Positions 1-15,400 of a stretch of 64,000 nucleotides of DNA are shown here, piece by piece. The stretch is from Tubiluchus corallicola. Taxonomy: Eukaryota; Priapulida; Priapulimorpha; Priapulimorphida; Tubiluchidae. The notes beneath the pieces were generated by a model, which was given only the letters and a program-made list of their open reading frames with translations, searched no databases and was not told where the DNA came from. Each line of letters starts with the position of its first letter. Within the stretch, counting starts at the first letter, position 1. Position numbers and translations under genes: made by a program. The DNA lies in assembly GCA_030141605.1 (NCBI GenBank), contig JAQGDQ010000055.1, positions 124,001-188,000 on the forward strand, written 5' to 3'.

Positions 1-214
1 GAATGCCGGGAAAACTTTGTTGGTGAGAACTGTGATTCCTGCAATGCTGGATATTATGGTTATCCGGACTGCTGGCCCTGTGACTGCAACTCTTACGGGA
101 CTCTTGGAGACGTGTGCCATGCTGGCGGCGGTAACTGCCCTTGCAAATACAACTTCGACGGGCCTCAGTGTGACCAATGCGCGGCGGGTTTCTATCAATT
201 TCCAGATTGTCTGC
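1..214 (+). CDS. LAMA5: Laminin alpha exon 1 (partial): LE modules
   Basis: The frame starts at base 1. The exon holds the last half of one LE (laminin EGF-like) module, ending Y-G-Y-P-D-C, and then one complete eight-cysteine LE module that ends Q-F-P-D-C. The donor is gtaagt at 215 and the exon ends in phase 1. The left end is cut by the window. Confidence 0.92.
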
Positions 215-3200
215 GTAAGTCCGTAATTTATTTGTTGTGAGACAAAGCTCAGCTATTGACAACTACTAGAGAACAGTATTGATGTGTACTTTACATACAC
301 ACAGTTTTAGGTAGTTCTATTGTTTTGTAACTATCGATTGTAACTGTAGTAATGTAAACACAACTCAAATATCTAAATGAAAAGTGGATAGAACGATAGT
401 ATATATCATTTTTATTCACATATCGAAATGCAATACATCGACAAGTTAGTATAATAGTAGCAATATAAATAACTAAAAAATTAAAAGTGTTAGTAACATA
501 GTTTCAAATTCATCATACACAAATCCAGTTATTAATATCTTGCTGTTCAACATCCAATAAAGTTCATATGCTATCCAATCATTAAAACTATAATTATCAT
601 TGTAATAATGTACAAAAATGTTATTTTTTTCCAACGTTGTTAAGCTACTGTGAGTATTTTAGATTGACAATGTACTCAAGTGTTCATTATTGGAGTTTAT
701 GCTCACGAATAGAATTTTTACAAAAACTTAATACTTTTTTGTTAATCATAATTGGTTGCATTACCTGTGCTGATATGGCATAGAACAGTACTACTTAAAC
801 AGTAGCTGACAGCCTTAATATTACTTCTTACACCAGCCTGTTATCTTAACCTGCTTAGCATGTTGCAAAATTATAACCTGGTTGGCCCTGGTTAGGGTCA
901 GCCTTGCAATGTTTCATCAAACTCTTTTATAGCTAATGTTTCTGGGACATTTTCTAAGTGATTCATCAATGTCAACAGTTTGTTGAAGTGCACTGATTTT
1001 CTATTTTTCATGAGTTTGTAAGAAAAACAGTCAGCTGGGTTTATGGTGAAAAACGCTAAGAACTTTTTTATTTTAGCCTGCAACTGTTCCCAATATGGTG
1101 CTATAAATCAGGTATGCGACCTCGAAACTGGACAGTGTCCTTGCGATAACCGCTACACGGAGAGAGCTTGTGATGCGTGTCGACCAGGCACCTGGAATTA
1201 TCCTAATTGTGATTGTAAGTAATATAGCTGTCAGTTTTTCTTATAATTTTTTATACAGATTATTTCTGGGCTGCATACTGTTATGTTTTTGCTGTACGCG
1301 ATAATTAAGATAGAGTGTGTGGTGGCTGACTAGGTGGCTGACCCTGATAAGTTTTCAGTTCTTTCACCACCTACTCACCAACCAGCATTATATTTTATCA
1401 TTACACTCACATCTCGGTTAACCGAACCTCACTCTTACAGATATGGGAAAAATTTGACAAAATCTGTAGACCGTTACTATGGACACAGTCCGTTGTTTCG
1501 CGAACTAACTGCTAGTTACTTATTTACATCATTACATCAGTGTTACCACATGTGTATGTCTATGTACAAAAATATATAATCAACTATGTGGAATTATTTG
1601 AGTCAATTGCTGACAGTTTTTATATACTTTTGCATAGGAGCGGCCCGTACTAGACATTTTTGGCACAATTAGGCCATTGATTCTACATTACCGTGAGTCT
1701 AATACATGGCGCCTACTCTGTTAGCTTAGTATCAGTAAATATGGATGATCGTCAAATTTGAACCGACGTCTTCCCGCTTTTGACCGGCAAACCGAGCTAT
1801 GATTGTATATTTTTCTATATAAATCATCACTGACCCTCGTATTTAATTATCTTATTGTTACATGCTCTGTATTTTGTAAAAGGTGATAAATAACTTACTA
1901 TGTTACTTACTGCATGAGTAAGGCTAGTTTTGCGTTTTTCTATGCAGTTATGGATTTTTAGCTGTAATACTTAGCTTTGTTAAATAAACTATTAACAAGA
2001 AGTGTACCTTTTCACTTTGTTACTTATTTAACGAAGAATTGGCATGTTTTTTTAAAAAATTTTACACCTTAAAAACATGCAGTTTGTTTTCCTTATTATA
2101 ACTCATCTCTTACTGAAGAAGAGTTTTGTGCCTTACTCTTTTTGTGAAAATTGCTAGTACTTCTCAAAAATGCATTACCGCCTGTCATTCAAAGTATCTG
2201 TTTTGGCTTTTTTCAAACTCTTATGTAAAAGTATGATCAGCATAATCGTAAAAAAGATAAAGTATCCATTAAGTCTCAGAAAATTTTATTTTTCACCATT
2301 TTTGTTCTTCAGGTGAATTTTTGAGAATTTTTTAACAAAATTTTTGAGTACTATTTTATTTTCAAGCTATGATCAGCATACTGTAGCTTTAGTATACCTA
2401 TAAAAGTGACTCGTATTTTTTGTTTAAGTTTGCCAGTGTGATCTTGCTGGAGTTACACATGAGGTGTGCGACGTCCATTCTGGCTGGTGTATTTGTAAAG
2501 ATGGGTACACAGGAAGTAACTGTGAACGATGTGATTATGGATATTTCGGATTTCCTGAGTGTGTTGGTAAGTTCATCTTATTTTCGTAATTAAACATCGT
2601 TTCCAAGGAAATGTTGAGGTTGCGATAACATTGTGCAAAATTCTCTTATGTGGTACCAGAAACTGATGTCAATTGTAATTATGTTAATTAATTATACTAA
2701 GTAATAATATTATTTGTTAAGTAATAGTGCACAAACAGTTAGACACTATTACAGCATAGTTTTGTTTAAAAACGTGGTTATGTTTTTAATTAAGCTATGT
2801 AAGAATAGTGTCTAACTTTTATAATCCGTATTATATTAAAACTATTTGCTACTAATGTCTCATTTTTTATGGACTGTCATTTAACATATCAAATTATGTA
2901 GACTGTAGATGTCTTTCTTTCATTGTGGTTAAACCACTTTGAAGTGAGGCCTTTCGTGAATGGCTTTTTTTATGAAGTCCAAATGACTTCATTTTGGTAA
3001 ACACTAGTGGTATGAAAAATGCAAAAACAATTATAAATGCTAAGTGCACTTTTTCTGCCCGAAATTTTCTGTTTATATTTGGAAAACTCTCTTTTGAGTG
3101 TGCTTCTCTTGTGTCTGCATTTCTCTTGTGTGTGTCTCTCTTGTGCATGTGTCTCTCTCATGTGCATCTCTTGGTCACGTGTCTCTCTTATGTGCGTCTC

Positions 3201-3371
3201 TTGTGCATGTGTCTCTTTCGTGTGCATCTCTTGTGCATGTGTCTCTCATGTGTGCGTCATTTGTGCATGTGTCTCTCTCGTGTGCGTCATTTGTGCATGT
3301 ATGTCTTTCGTGTGAATCTCTTGTGCATGTGTCTCTCTCATGTGTGTCTGTTGTGCATGTTTCTCTTGCAT

Positions 3372-3415
<44 letters not shown>

Positions 3416-6400
3416 ATGCATGCGTGTCCTTTAATTCATATGTTGATGTATTTCCATTTTTATTTTAACTATTTTCAGAATGTGGTTGTGATCCGGAAGG
3501 ATCCGAAGGAGAGGCGTGCAATGTAGTCGGACAGTGTCGCTGCAAAGTAAACTTTTCCGGAGAGAAATGTGATCGCTGCGCTTCTGGCTTCTACGACTTT
3601 CCAAGCTGCACAGGTATTTTTTATTTGGCAGTGATAAGACAAAATTGTTTTCTTGCAACCAAGTTTTTGGAATTCATTCAATTCTTTATAAACATATAAA
3701 TCTAAAGCACTACTAGAAAAGACCTGGAAGACCAAATGGGCAGATTTTAATGAAACAAATTTGTTTACTTAGTCAGTCCATATTTACAAAGAATGAAAAA
3801 TTCTTATTCAGCAACAAATGGTAAAGTTATGTTGCTACAGCTTAGATAGATAACTAAAGAAAGGAATCAAATTTTGTCTTGTACCAAATAATTATTTAAA
3901 AAGTACATACAACATGTTTCATGTGAACTTCTACTTCCTTACATTCATTTTCTTTGAAAAGAACTCTGAATTTGTTTTATTTGAAAAGAACTCTAAATTT
4001 TTTAGTAAACTTTGTACGGCAACCGTTGTTGTATATTCAAGAAAACTTAGCCAAACATAGTATCAAAATTAGGAGTTCTCATCCTTTAAGTTTCTAGTTT
4101 CCATTGTTTTGAACAAATCGTTTTAATCAGTAATTGTCAAAAATTTATTCTGACTGTGCTATTATTATGTTCTTGATTTGGTCTGAAGTGTTTTGTATAA
4201 CAAAATTAATTTTGTTTAAAATGGGACGTACAGGGCTTTGAACCCGTTGCTTATGTCACTTGTTCTTGAGTGTAATCAACGAATGTGTTAATTATTTTCT
4301 TTCAGCATGCAATTGTGATCTGCATGGATCCTGGGGTTCTTCATGTAATGATGCTGGCCAGTGCACATGCCGCTACAATTTTGCTGGTTTACAGTGCAAT
4401 TCATGCAAAGATGGCTTCTATAATTATCCACTTTGTGAAGGTATGGCTTGGTTTTGTAAGTGGTTAAAAATCTTTGCTTTATTATTTTTCTTTTAATTTA
4501 TGATATTTCTGTGAATATTTGAAATTAACCTTTTTATTAGAATTTAAAAAATCAAAAGCAGTTCACTTTTCTGAGTGTAAAAGATTGACTCTTTATGAAT
4601 TTGTATTTATCTTTAAATATAATAGTTTTCTCAGTGGTACAGCGTATAACTTATGACTGTTAACAGTATTGTTTAGGAAAATCTGTGTGATACACTTTTT
4701 GATGTACTTATACTATGTATTATTACCACATGGCACTAAAATAAAACTTATTATGTCTTAATTGTTTTAGAGTGCAATTGTGATCCAGCTGGCGTGTCGG
4801 CTACATTTGAAGGGTGTGACTCGGTTGCCCCTGGACAGCTCTGCGAATGCAAAGAAAGGGTAACAGGTATCAAAATTTATTGATTAGTTTGTCTATTGAT
4901 TGCAAGAAATTGGCTTTTGCTAAACAAATTATTTTATTTGAAGTAATTTTTATTGCATTTTTACTCGTAAGATATTTTAATTCTTTAAAACTTTAGTGCT
5001 TTGTAAGAAAGTCCGATGTTAGTACAGTAGGTGCCGCTTATTAGACCCACGGTAAATAGGAAGTCGCCAATGGACTCAAAAATGTCTGGAATGGGCCGCT
5101 CCTGTTCAAATGTACATAAAAGCTGTCAGTAATTGGCTGAAATATCTCCGCATAATTGACTCGATATTTTTCCTTCACATACTTCAAATAAGACACTTGT
5201 GTGTACTCAAAGAGCTTTTACTGCTCTTATGTTTTTTATGCCGATTTTTTCCACTATAATATACGTAGAAACAGTCATGTTAAGTATAGCTTTGTTTGTA
5301 AGCAGGTACAGTACGTTTATCGTATGTGCTAATATCTTAGCCTAGTGATTTTGCTTTGAATCTGGCACCCCCTTGTCCACTGCTGTTAACCTTGTTGTTT
5401 CTAGAAGCTAAACATTTAATCATTTGCCCAGAAGCTGTTTGCTTTTAAAGCTCCTGCTACTTTTCACAATGTCATCACCAACTGCGTGAACATGTACAGC
5501 ATACAGCAACAGATTTTGAACGTTTTTATCTTGTAATATTAACTTCTTGTGAAGAAATGAAGCAACCGACTTCTCATGAATTTTTGTAATATTTGCTTTT
5601 AATAATCGGATTTGTGCGATTTATTATTTCTTTTTTTTATTGATGCACTTACGTAAATTAGTATTCTTAAATAATTACAAATGGGTATTTTTGACATTAA
5701 TTCGTTTCTAAAATTCATATAAAGCCTTTGCTAAGGTGATTAATACTAAGGTGATGAGTGATGACTTATACTTGCACAGTAGTAATATACTAAACCGGTC
5801 GGCTAATTGAATCAGTCGGTTAATTGGGTCAAAACACTTCCATCCCGAAGTAAGCTTATTAAGCGGTGCCTGCTGTATTATGAATTAATTTTCACACATC
5901 AAAAATACATCATCAGACACATCAATAAATTTAAAATAAAACAATTTGAGTAGGGCGAGGTGACTGTATGACCATTTGGTCATTAACAATTTTAAGTGAG
6001 CCATGAAGAGTGAAAAAAATTTAAACAGTTACGAATTCGAAATATCTGTCAGCACAGCAACAAGCAGTAATGTAACTACATATATGTATGTGTGTACGTA
6101 ATGTAACTACATATATGTATGTGTGTACGTAATGTAACTACACATATGTATGTGTGTACATAACATATACTGTTAATTGCTCATAATAGTACCATAATTA
6201 TGATATTTTTTCAGGCCGCATTTGTGATCAATGCAAACCATTGTACTGGAATCTCCGTGCGAATAATCCAGATGGTTGCCAAGGTAAGCTGTAGTTGAAA
6301 TGTCCTTGTTTATGATACAGTATCTTTAAAGACGCAGATTTCAATTTGCATGTGATAAATACATGGAGAACGATTTCTTTGTTTTTGGATAAGTTTCCAG

Positions 6401-9400
6401 TAATTTTCTTGCTTTAGTGGAAGTGGTATGTTTATCACCATCATTTAAGTTTTGAGATAAACTAACCTTTTTAAAATTTCTGTAAGACATCTGATTCAGC
6501 CTGTTTATGTCACGAGAAATGATGTCACGACTTATTTACGTCTACGGCCATATCACATTGAAAACACCGGTTCTCGTCTGATCACCGAACTTAAGCAACG
6601 TAGAGCCTGGTTAGTACTTGGATGGGTGACCACCTAGGAAAACCAGGTGCTGTTGGCTTGCGGGATGCCCACACTGTATCTCGACACTAGGCAGAGGAGC
6701 TGCACAAGCAGCCAACGGCTAGAGGGCGGAGGAGGTCAAGTGACCCAGCAGCCATGTGTAGAGGAGTAAACCTTCCAAATCAGGAGTGGAGCCTGAAATT
6801 TTACATGCTTTTTTATGCTGTATTTGATAATTAAAATTAATTTTAGTTGGAAGACATTCACACATTTTCTTAAATTCTCAAAAGGTGCCATCTTAGCACT
6901 CATGTTTTTTTACAGAATGTGACTGTTGGCTGCCAGGTACTCTGTCCGGCTACAATGTTTGTAGTGGGTCAACTGGGCAGTGTCTGTGTAAACCATACGT
7001 AACATCACGCCGCTGTGATCAGTGTATGCCAGGAACTTACAGCTTGGAAGAAAGCAACTTGTTCGGTTGCCAGCGTGAGTCTCTGAGAGTCTTTATAACT
7101 ATAAAGAAATATGTTTTTGTAGAAATATATAGAATATTAGCTAATGTCATCATTTGAAGTGTTATGCAGTGTTTCCTTACATGTTTCTGTATAGCAAAGC
7201 AGTAGCAGTGTAACTGTGTGTTATTCACGAAAAATGTTGTAAATTCCTCACACTTGTCACTAGTGTAGCTATCTTATAATAGCATTAGATTATTGTAGTT
7301 GTCTCAATAGAGTTTTATCTATTTTTGTCTACAACAAAATGCGTTGCATAAAATGATGCACAGTAACACAGCCAGGTTGTAGAAACAGTTGTGAAATGCC
7401 TGCGAGGAGAAGCATAGCTATGCTATTAAGCTAGAGGGACACTTGTACCTGTTTGGAAGACTTATGTAACAAGAAAAGACTGTTCCTAGTAATTTCAAAT
7501 GCTCGTGCAAACTGCTAAAATGTCACTGCATCACCTCCCCAGCGTGCCCCATTTACTTACCAAAAAACGTATTTTTAATCTTACTAACTAAATACAGAAA
7601 TCTGCGCTTTTGCTTTAGCGAAAAGTGCGTTACGAATGCTCTGATTATTTTTTCAAGCTTTACACAATGTTAACTAAGCATGGTTCATCCCAAGAGTTTA
7701 AATTTTCAAGTTTTATTCAGCGTTGCAGATTAATGCAAAATCTGTGTACAATAAGGCAGTATGTAGGTGATAGAAAATTTCAAAATATTTTTTTGGCTTT
7801 ATGTAAAGCTGTGAATGTTAAGAAAAGAGTTTGCTTTTGCTTAAGTTAAAGAAATAGTCATGAAATGCCTGCACAAATTTGCTGAAAGCCAGTACAGAGC
7901 TTGTTTTTTATTGATGTGTCTTTCGTGCTGCTGTTTTAAAGAAAAATCTGTAACTTGCTTTAAATGACTTCTTTTTCCTTCACATTTAGCCTGTGAATGT
8001 GACATTGGTGGGTCTGACGGTACAGAGTGTGACATCGTCACGGGTCAGTGCCGTTGTCGACCACGTGTGGACGGCAGAGCATGTGACTACCCCATGACCA
8101 ATCACTACTTTCCAACATTATTTCAACATCAGTATGAGATTGAAGATGGGAAAACACCTAGTGGTAGTAGTGCTAGATTTGCTTACTACGAGGATGTATT
8201 TCCGGATTATTCCTGGAGAGGATATGCTATATTCTCTAGAACACAGGTTTGATCCCAACATTTTGTAGTCTTTTAAATTATCAGTTTTGCATCAAATCAT
8301 GTAGTTATATGGTGTCTAAGTCATATTAAGTGATATAGATTTGTTAACAAAACTGACATTGTCAAAAAGGCAGATAAACTTAGATATACATATATTATTT
8401 TAAAACTATTAGTTCTCTAATGCGAACACTATTAACACTGATTTTTGTCTGAAAAGATGCTTGACTCACTGGAGTGCTAATTTGTCCCAAATAAACATTG
8501 CACCAGGTTGTTTCTACTGCTCATAAATCTTGCAAATAAAACAGTCTTTGTTTTTAGCACTATCATTCATTCATCTTTTGCCATAGTTTATTCATTCATC
8601 TTTTGCCATAGTTTATATTGGGTGTAGAATCATTCAACAGCACAAGTCATGGTACACAGAAATGCTTATGCAAAATCCTATTGAAGTCAAAAATTTCTTT
8701 TTAAACTCTGTTCTCTTACCTGCTTTTTAAAACGGTCTCTTATGTGTTTACTAAAAATAAAAAAAATAAAATTACGATAAATGGTAAAGCTCTTCCGTTC
8801 TCAGGTTGAGAACAGACTGATGAGTTGCAAGTTAACCTTGTCTGTCTGCGTAACTGTCAAAATTAACAGTCACACTTAAAAATATCAGTTGCTAATTTAC
8901 ACTTTTTGAAGTGTGTTTGTGCATCAACATCATGCATGAATGTCAATTACAGGGCTGCTTATTAATTTTAAAAAAACACAACAATTTATTAAATACTTTA
9001 GGCCAGAATTGAACCAGGGAGTTTTGAATTACACTCTCAGAGCTGTAGAACATTTGAGCCTTTCTCTTGCAATTAGGATAGGTTCTTATTTAATCCTAGA
9101 ACTTTGCTTATCCTATCAACATTTTTAAGGGTCGGCGCATGGATTTATTTTATTGATTTTTATTACTTAAAATGCTAATGTTAAAGTTATGTCAACTAGT
9201 TTGCCCCCACAACCTGATTTTTATCTTTTAGCCTGAAGTGTTACTGGATTTGTCATTGGAGAAACCTAACATTTACCTTTTGCTGTATCGTTATGTGAAC
9301 CGCGGATTCAACACTATTAAAGCAGTTACTGAAGTAGCTTCAGATACAGAAGGTAGGTTGTTATCAGTATTTTTTTTATTTTTTAGAACTCACTTGATAC

Positions 9401-12400
9401 GTCATTTATTAGGACATTGATTCCTGCATTAAAAGTATTTTCTCGATCTTTTTTTTAATGTAAGTAAATAATGCCATTAAAATAAAATTCCTCTGCAATA
9501 ATTATTCTTTTCTAAAATAATCATCTTTGTTAATTGCTTGTCCCATGATTTGTTTGCTGTGGTTAGCTTGGTAGTATTGATGAACGCTTCCTGTTTATTA
9601 ATAAAAGGGGAGGTCAGATATATTTAAATGTAAAATGTCAGGAAAAATAAATAATAAATCTGTTTTGTGTACATATTTTGTTTATAAATAGATGAAAAAC
9701 ATAGCTTAATAATATAGAACTCAAAATGGTGTCAGTGAATAAAGTTATAAATTATAGTTATTTGTCATAAAATTTACTTATTTCTAATGTTTTAATATTT
9801 TTTCAGGGGCTCAGAAGGGTTATTTGGATCTTCGGCCAGCTTCGTATCCAACATTTGGAATAGTTTCCACTTCCGATGGAGATCCTTATCTATTTGTGTT
9901 GAATGCTGGGGAGTGGACCGTCAGTACGATGATACCGGATCTACTTGATCCTGTCTTTGTGGTTTGTATTAAGTAACAATGTATTGTGGTCTATATTGTT
10001 AAATAAAAATGCGTTTACTGTCTTACGTTTAAACTATAAGATCGCAGCATGTAAAGATTGCGGTGCTGATTGATGTGCTAAACAGCATTTATAGATTGCA
10101 ACATTACAAACTTTTTATTTGCTATTCTACATAAAGATTATTTTTTAACACAGATTATAATACGTTCTCATTACTGCATAAGTACTTTACTCTGAATGTT
10201 CACGTGATATATACTCTTTTTCATATGATATTATCATCTTTATGTACAAATGTAAATGTTTAATGCTAATTTTTTACCATTAGATATTAGTATGTATTGC
10301 GGCAGATCCACGTTTGCTTTTGTAAAGTATCTGCTTTTATTCAAAGAAAGACAAAATTTTCTGGTAATTTTTTTGCAAAGTTGTGAATTTGTCAGCTATG
10401 GTTTTGATTTTTGTTAACAACTTTTTTGCATCAAAGGTTATTTCTTGACATATCTATGTAGTAAGTCCTCACTTAACGATGCTAATGCGTTCCAGCAGAA
10501 TGCACCATTAAGCGAAACGTCGTTAAAGGAAAGCAAGATTTCTGCAGAAAGTAATGTAATAGAACTGAGATACATTACAGAAGAAAAAATATCAATGCTG
10601 CTTAAATCATATAAATTAAACATTTTATAAGTTTTATTCATATTTCTACTGATTAATTTTTTTCGGTTTGCTTGAAACCACCTATCTTTTTTACCAATAT
10701 CTAGTTAGACTTGCTAACAGTTTCTCTTTCCTTAAGGTTGAAGCCTATAAATAGTCAATTAGGGGTTAAACTCTGCGTAGTAAAAGCCAAGCCCTGTATG
10801 GAGCGACCTTGAGACAATTTCATGTTAGTGGCTGTTATAGCAATATGTTGCAAACAAAATTCGTTGGCATGAAGTTTAAACTTTGTTGCCTGGAGGCGTA
10901 TAACTCGGCAAATATGTGTATAGATCTCGCTTGATGCAAACGGCTAGAATTTAGTAGGTAGTCACAGGGAAGCAAAAACATCATAATAATTGGACTGTTT
11001 AGGCTACTAATACATTTCTGGAACAGAATCATTTTTAATGCTTCAAATTAGGTAAAAAAAAGTTGTTGATAAAATAAGAAATGGCTGTGGGCAAAGTAAA
11101 AAAATCGTTGTTAAAATGAAATTTGCGTCGTGAAGTGAGAAAGGGGTGTCAAGTATTCAGCGTCGTTGAGACGAAATGTCGCTAAGTGGGGAGTCATTAA
11201 GCGAGGACTTACTGTATCTATACAACGACGAACTTAATAATCACTGTTTGTAGGATTACTTTGTGCTATTGCCGTCTGATTACTTCGAAGCCAGAATGCT
11301 CAGACAGGATGTGCTTGAACCATGTTCCGTGGAAAACTCTGAGAGCTGCCGAATGTTTGTGTATCCACGCACAACTCAATTCTCGATTGCTCGCGGCGAG
11401 ACGGGATACGTGGGAGTAAATAACGAGAGGATGAGAGTTGCCTTGTATCCGGATACGGAAGTCTTGGAAATTCTGGATAGTTCCGGAATGGCTTGGCTAA
11501 ATGAGAATCAGGTATTTGATGTTTTGGTAGCACGAGATAAATCTGTACCAGACTAATAAGCTTATACTCGTTCCCATATTTAGACATTCATTTATTTTAA
11601 AGTAAAGTTCAAAGCAATTGTTTAAAGGTCAAAGACATTGTTTAGTGCTAAATATATAATTGCCATTTGCTGATTGATGATGCATTATCATTGCCAATCA
11701 CAACACAAAAGCTAACTATAGAAGTGTTGTTTTAACTTCATGTGTCATGAAGATAATTGATTGAATTGTAGTAAATAGGTTTAGGGAGAATTTTTCTAAC
11801 CGATTTGTGTTTTCTTATAATCGAAGATATGGTTAAATAGTATCTTCAAAAAAGACCAATGTTCACTGTTGCTTATTAGATTTTTCTAAAGCATTTGACA
11901 GAGTAAAAATCACAACTTTACTGTCTAAATTGAAAAACCAGTGCAAATTACCTCAACCAATATTAACATTTTTACGTTATGTGTTTACAAATCAGGAAAT
12001 ATGTGTACAATTGAACGGTTGTAAATCATATAAATTTTCTGCCACTAATGGTATAAGGCAGGTACTATCTGGTATTCCATTTACAATTTATGCTAATGAC
12101 CGTTTAGTCTTCAAAAATCTAAGTATGATTGTCATCTGCTAAATGTGTTTTTTGGAGGCGTTGGATTATGCAGATGACATAACTCTCCTTTCCCTGTCTA
12201 CAACCGTCTTAGGAAAATACTTAATATCTGTGCAGTATATACAAAAAGTTGTGATATGTGCTTCAATATTGCAAAATCCAAAGGGATAATATTTGGAAAA
12301 TATAATCGTGTCGACGTGCCTGAAATATATATTAGTGGGAAAAAGCTAAAATGACACAGTAGTGTCACTCATTTAGGGAACAAGTTAACTAACAATCTCG

Positions 12401-15400
12401 ATCAACAGCCTGCTATAGCTAGATGTAAGAATGATTTTATCAAATCAGTAAATTCCCTTGTGTGCTTCTTCAGATCGGTTAAAAAAGTGTGATTCTCAAG
12501 CTGTTTTGGTCATTCTGTTGCTTGTTCTATGGCAGCTCTATGCTTCAGTTATCTGGCAAGAGTGTTAAATCTCTAGCTGTTGAATTAAGGAAGGCTTTGC
12601 GTGGGATTTGGCATTCCACTAATTGATTGATGAGTTCTGCTTTCAGACATCTATGTACCTGGACTTGGTGACAGCTGGATCCGGAACATACATTCTGATG
12701 GTGAATTATTATATGCCAGACAACGAAAGAACTGACACTTTGTCCGTCGACGTCACCACTGCCTTTGGAACGCAAGCAGGAAAAGCGGTTCTCTATGACT
12801 GCAAGTACAGGTAAAAGCTAGCATACTTTGCATCTTTAGCTAATAAATTCTAGTATAGTGCTAAAGTAACACTATCACTCCTAAGAATGATACATAAAAA
12901 TGTTGTATAGTCAAACCTCTTTGTATCGCCTGCTTTAAAACTGTTGTGGAGATCGCTGGCATCTATTAAATTACATAGAACTTTGTAGAATGTTATGTTA
13001 GAATAATCGTCTTACCGTGTAGAATGTTCTGGAACAAAACTTCTAGAAGCTTCTCGGGCACGCTGTATAAGGTGAAACAGGCCGCTGAGAGACACACGCA
13101 AATTTTGCACCCACGTACACTTACACATTCTCTTGCATACTTGTAATTTCAGATACACTTAAACGTTTTCCAGATTTTCACGTTTAGTGTAATCATTTCG
13201 TGTTCCTTCATACTTTTGTGTTGTAGAATTCTCGCTTAATAAACTAGTTTAGTGTTTTCTGGTTTTCTCTACGAGCCTTCCGAGAGAAACAAAACAATAA
13301 AAACTGCAAAAAAGTTCGCGTTAGCTCCTTCAGGACCGTAAGCGTTTCCTGCATTTTGCATGGATTCATGGAAAACTGCTCTCACTAAGCAATGATTATG
13401 TTATATTTGATAATTTTTATAGATTTCTGCTCCTCATACAATGAATTTTCTTACAAAATTGATTATGAAATGCATTTGCTTACCTTAGACAAATGAATAA
13501 ATTGAAAGAAACTTTCAGTAACTGTAGTGTTTGCACTGTAACAATATACAGTATCGCTTGGGTGAAATTTGCTAATGCAGAAAATTTCAACTATCCGGAA
13601 GCAGCATTCTGATTCACTTTGGCCTCAAGTCTACTCTATTCTCAAGGAGAAATTCCTAATAAAAAAAAGATGAAACAACCTTAATTTGTCCTTGGCTGAT
13701 CGGTTGCTTTTTCCTGGAATAGCAACTGAACACTGTAAAAGGAGCTGCTCAATAGGCTAAGTTGGAGTGCCTGAAAAGGGCACGTTTTTCTTAATTTTGT
13801 CATTAATATCTTAATTATAAATGTTTAAGCAAATAGTATAATTGGGCGGGCAAGATTCTCCTGAATAGCACAGTACCTAATTTGTAATCATTTAGTTATG
13901 TCTGTGCTCATACAGTAGCAAAAATGTCATAGAGAACTATTTTGAATGGTGTGGTCCTGCAAAAGTTAAGCGAATTTGGCATTATAAGAAGGTTCATTAA
14001 TACATGCATGTCTGTGCTATTATAGACATTTGGCCTACGCAAAACTTTGGGTGTTAAGCGAGGTTGGCATTTTTAGTGGGGGGAGCATTATAACAAGGTT
14101 TGATTATACTTCTAAAGGTGAGGTATATCCTGTAGCGGATAGCCGTATAGGCTGAATAGGCTGAAGCCTAAGGTCCGGGATCAAAAGGGGCCCGGCAAAA
14201 TAAAACGAAAAAATTTTTTTTTTGTAAAAAAAAATAAATTGACAAAACAGCAAGGGGCACGCCAAAATAAAATATAGAAAAAAGTTTTTTTTTCAAAAGT
14301 CAGTCACTATATTTCAAATCGGGTTTACAATGCGTTTATCTAATGCAGCACATAGTTGATCTATGATAGAAATAGTCCTAGAAATAGTTTATATAGTCCT
14401 AGTCCACATCTCAAGGATCAAGAAGATATAATTTTTATCACAATCGGTGGGCAAAAACTCACAAAATTAAACAAACTTACAAACGACGAGAGCTCCACAA
14501 AAACACGTCAGCTCAGCAGTGTAGCAACATTTAAAAGGCCCCCGTTCCAAGCTCAAGCCTAAGGCCCATAAAATCATAATCCGCCGCTGGGTATATCTGT
14601 TATTTTGTGCTAAAACTAAACACAAAAACTAAAAAAACTTTAGTTAATGTGATCTGTGATGGAAGAATTAAACACATGTAGATTCTTATTGCTGCTGTCC
14701 AAGTCAAGATTGAATGAACGTCTTTTTCAGGACTCTGTGTCGAGCTGTTGTACTGGACATGGACGGCAAAGCTGCAGAGTACGATGTAACTGCTGACTAC
14801 ATCAGTCTGACATTGCAGGGTTCTGCTGATGTCAATGCTGCTATTGTATGTTGTAACTTGTTTTTACAGTAAACTCCGCATAACTCAAAATCGCATAACT
14901 CAAAGAATTTCAGCGGAACAGATGAAATCCTTCATTTTTCCCACAAATAAACATCACTTAACTCTAAATATATAACTCAAAATTTCACCTAACTCACATA
15001 AAAAATTATGGTCCATTTAATAAAAATACATGTTATTTACTCTAGAAAAGTATAAGAAAAATACAACGCAAAAGCAGTATCAGTTTCTGGGAAAATTCTG
15101 ATGTCTTACAAGTCACGCCCCGATTATTTTCTCCAGGATTGATCTTTCAGTGCTTTCAATACAATCAGTTCTGATGAAACGGGCACAGGATTGGTGCAGA
15201 TTAAGATAACTTAATACTAGACGGAGAGTGCGTAAATAATCGAACTACGCTGTACGTAAGACATTGGTAGCCCCACCGTCATATTGAATGTAATTGTCAT
15301 CAAATCTTGTCTTTTATGTATAGAAGGGTTGAGTTTCTGCTTTCCATTTAGCTTGCTGTCTGGAGGACTGGAGAAGAGGTTTAGAGTTTCTTTGCTGAAA

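Noticed and set aside
2894-3434. Several overlapping frames of 80-146 codons on both strands
   Set aside because: All are low-complexity readings of the 30-bp minisatellite and the TG run in intron 3.
11300-11587. 95-codon minus-strand frame
   Set aside because: It is the antisense shadow of laminin exon 12, which has strong homology on the plus strand.
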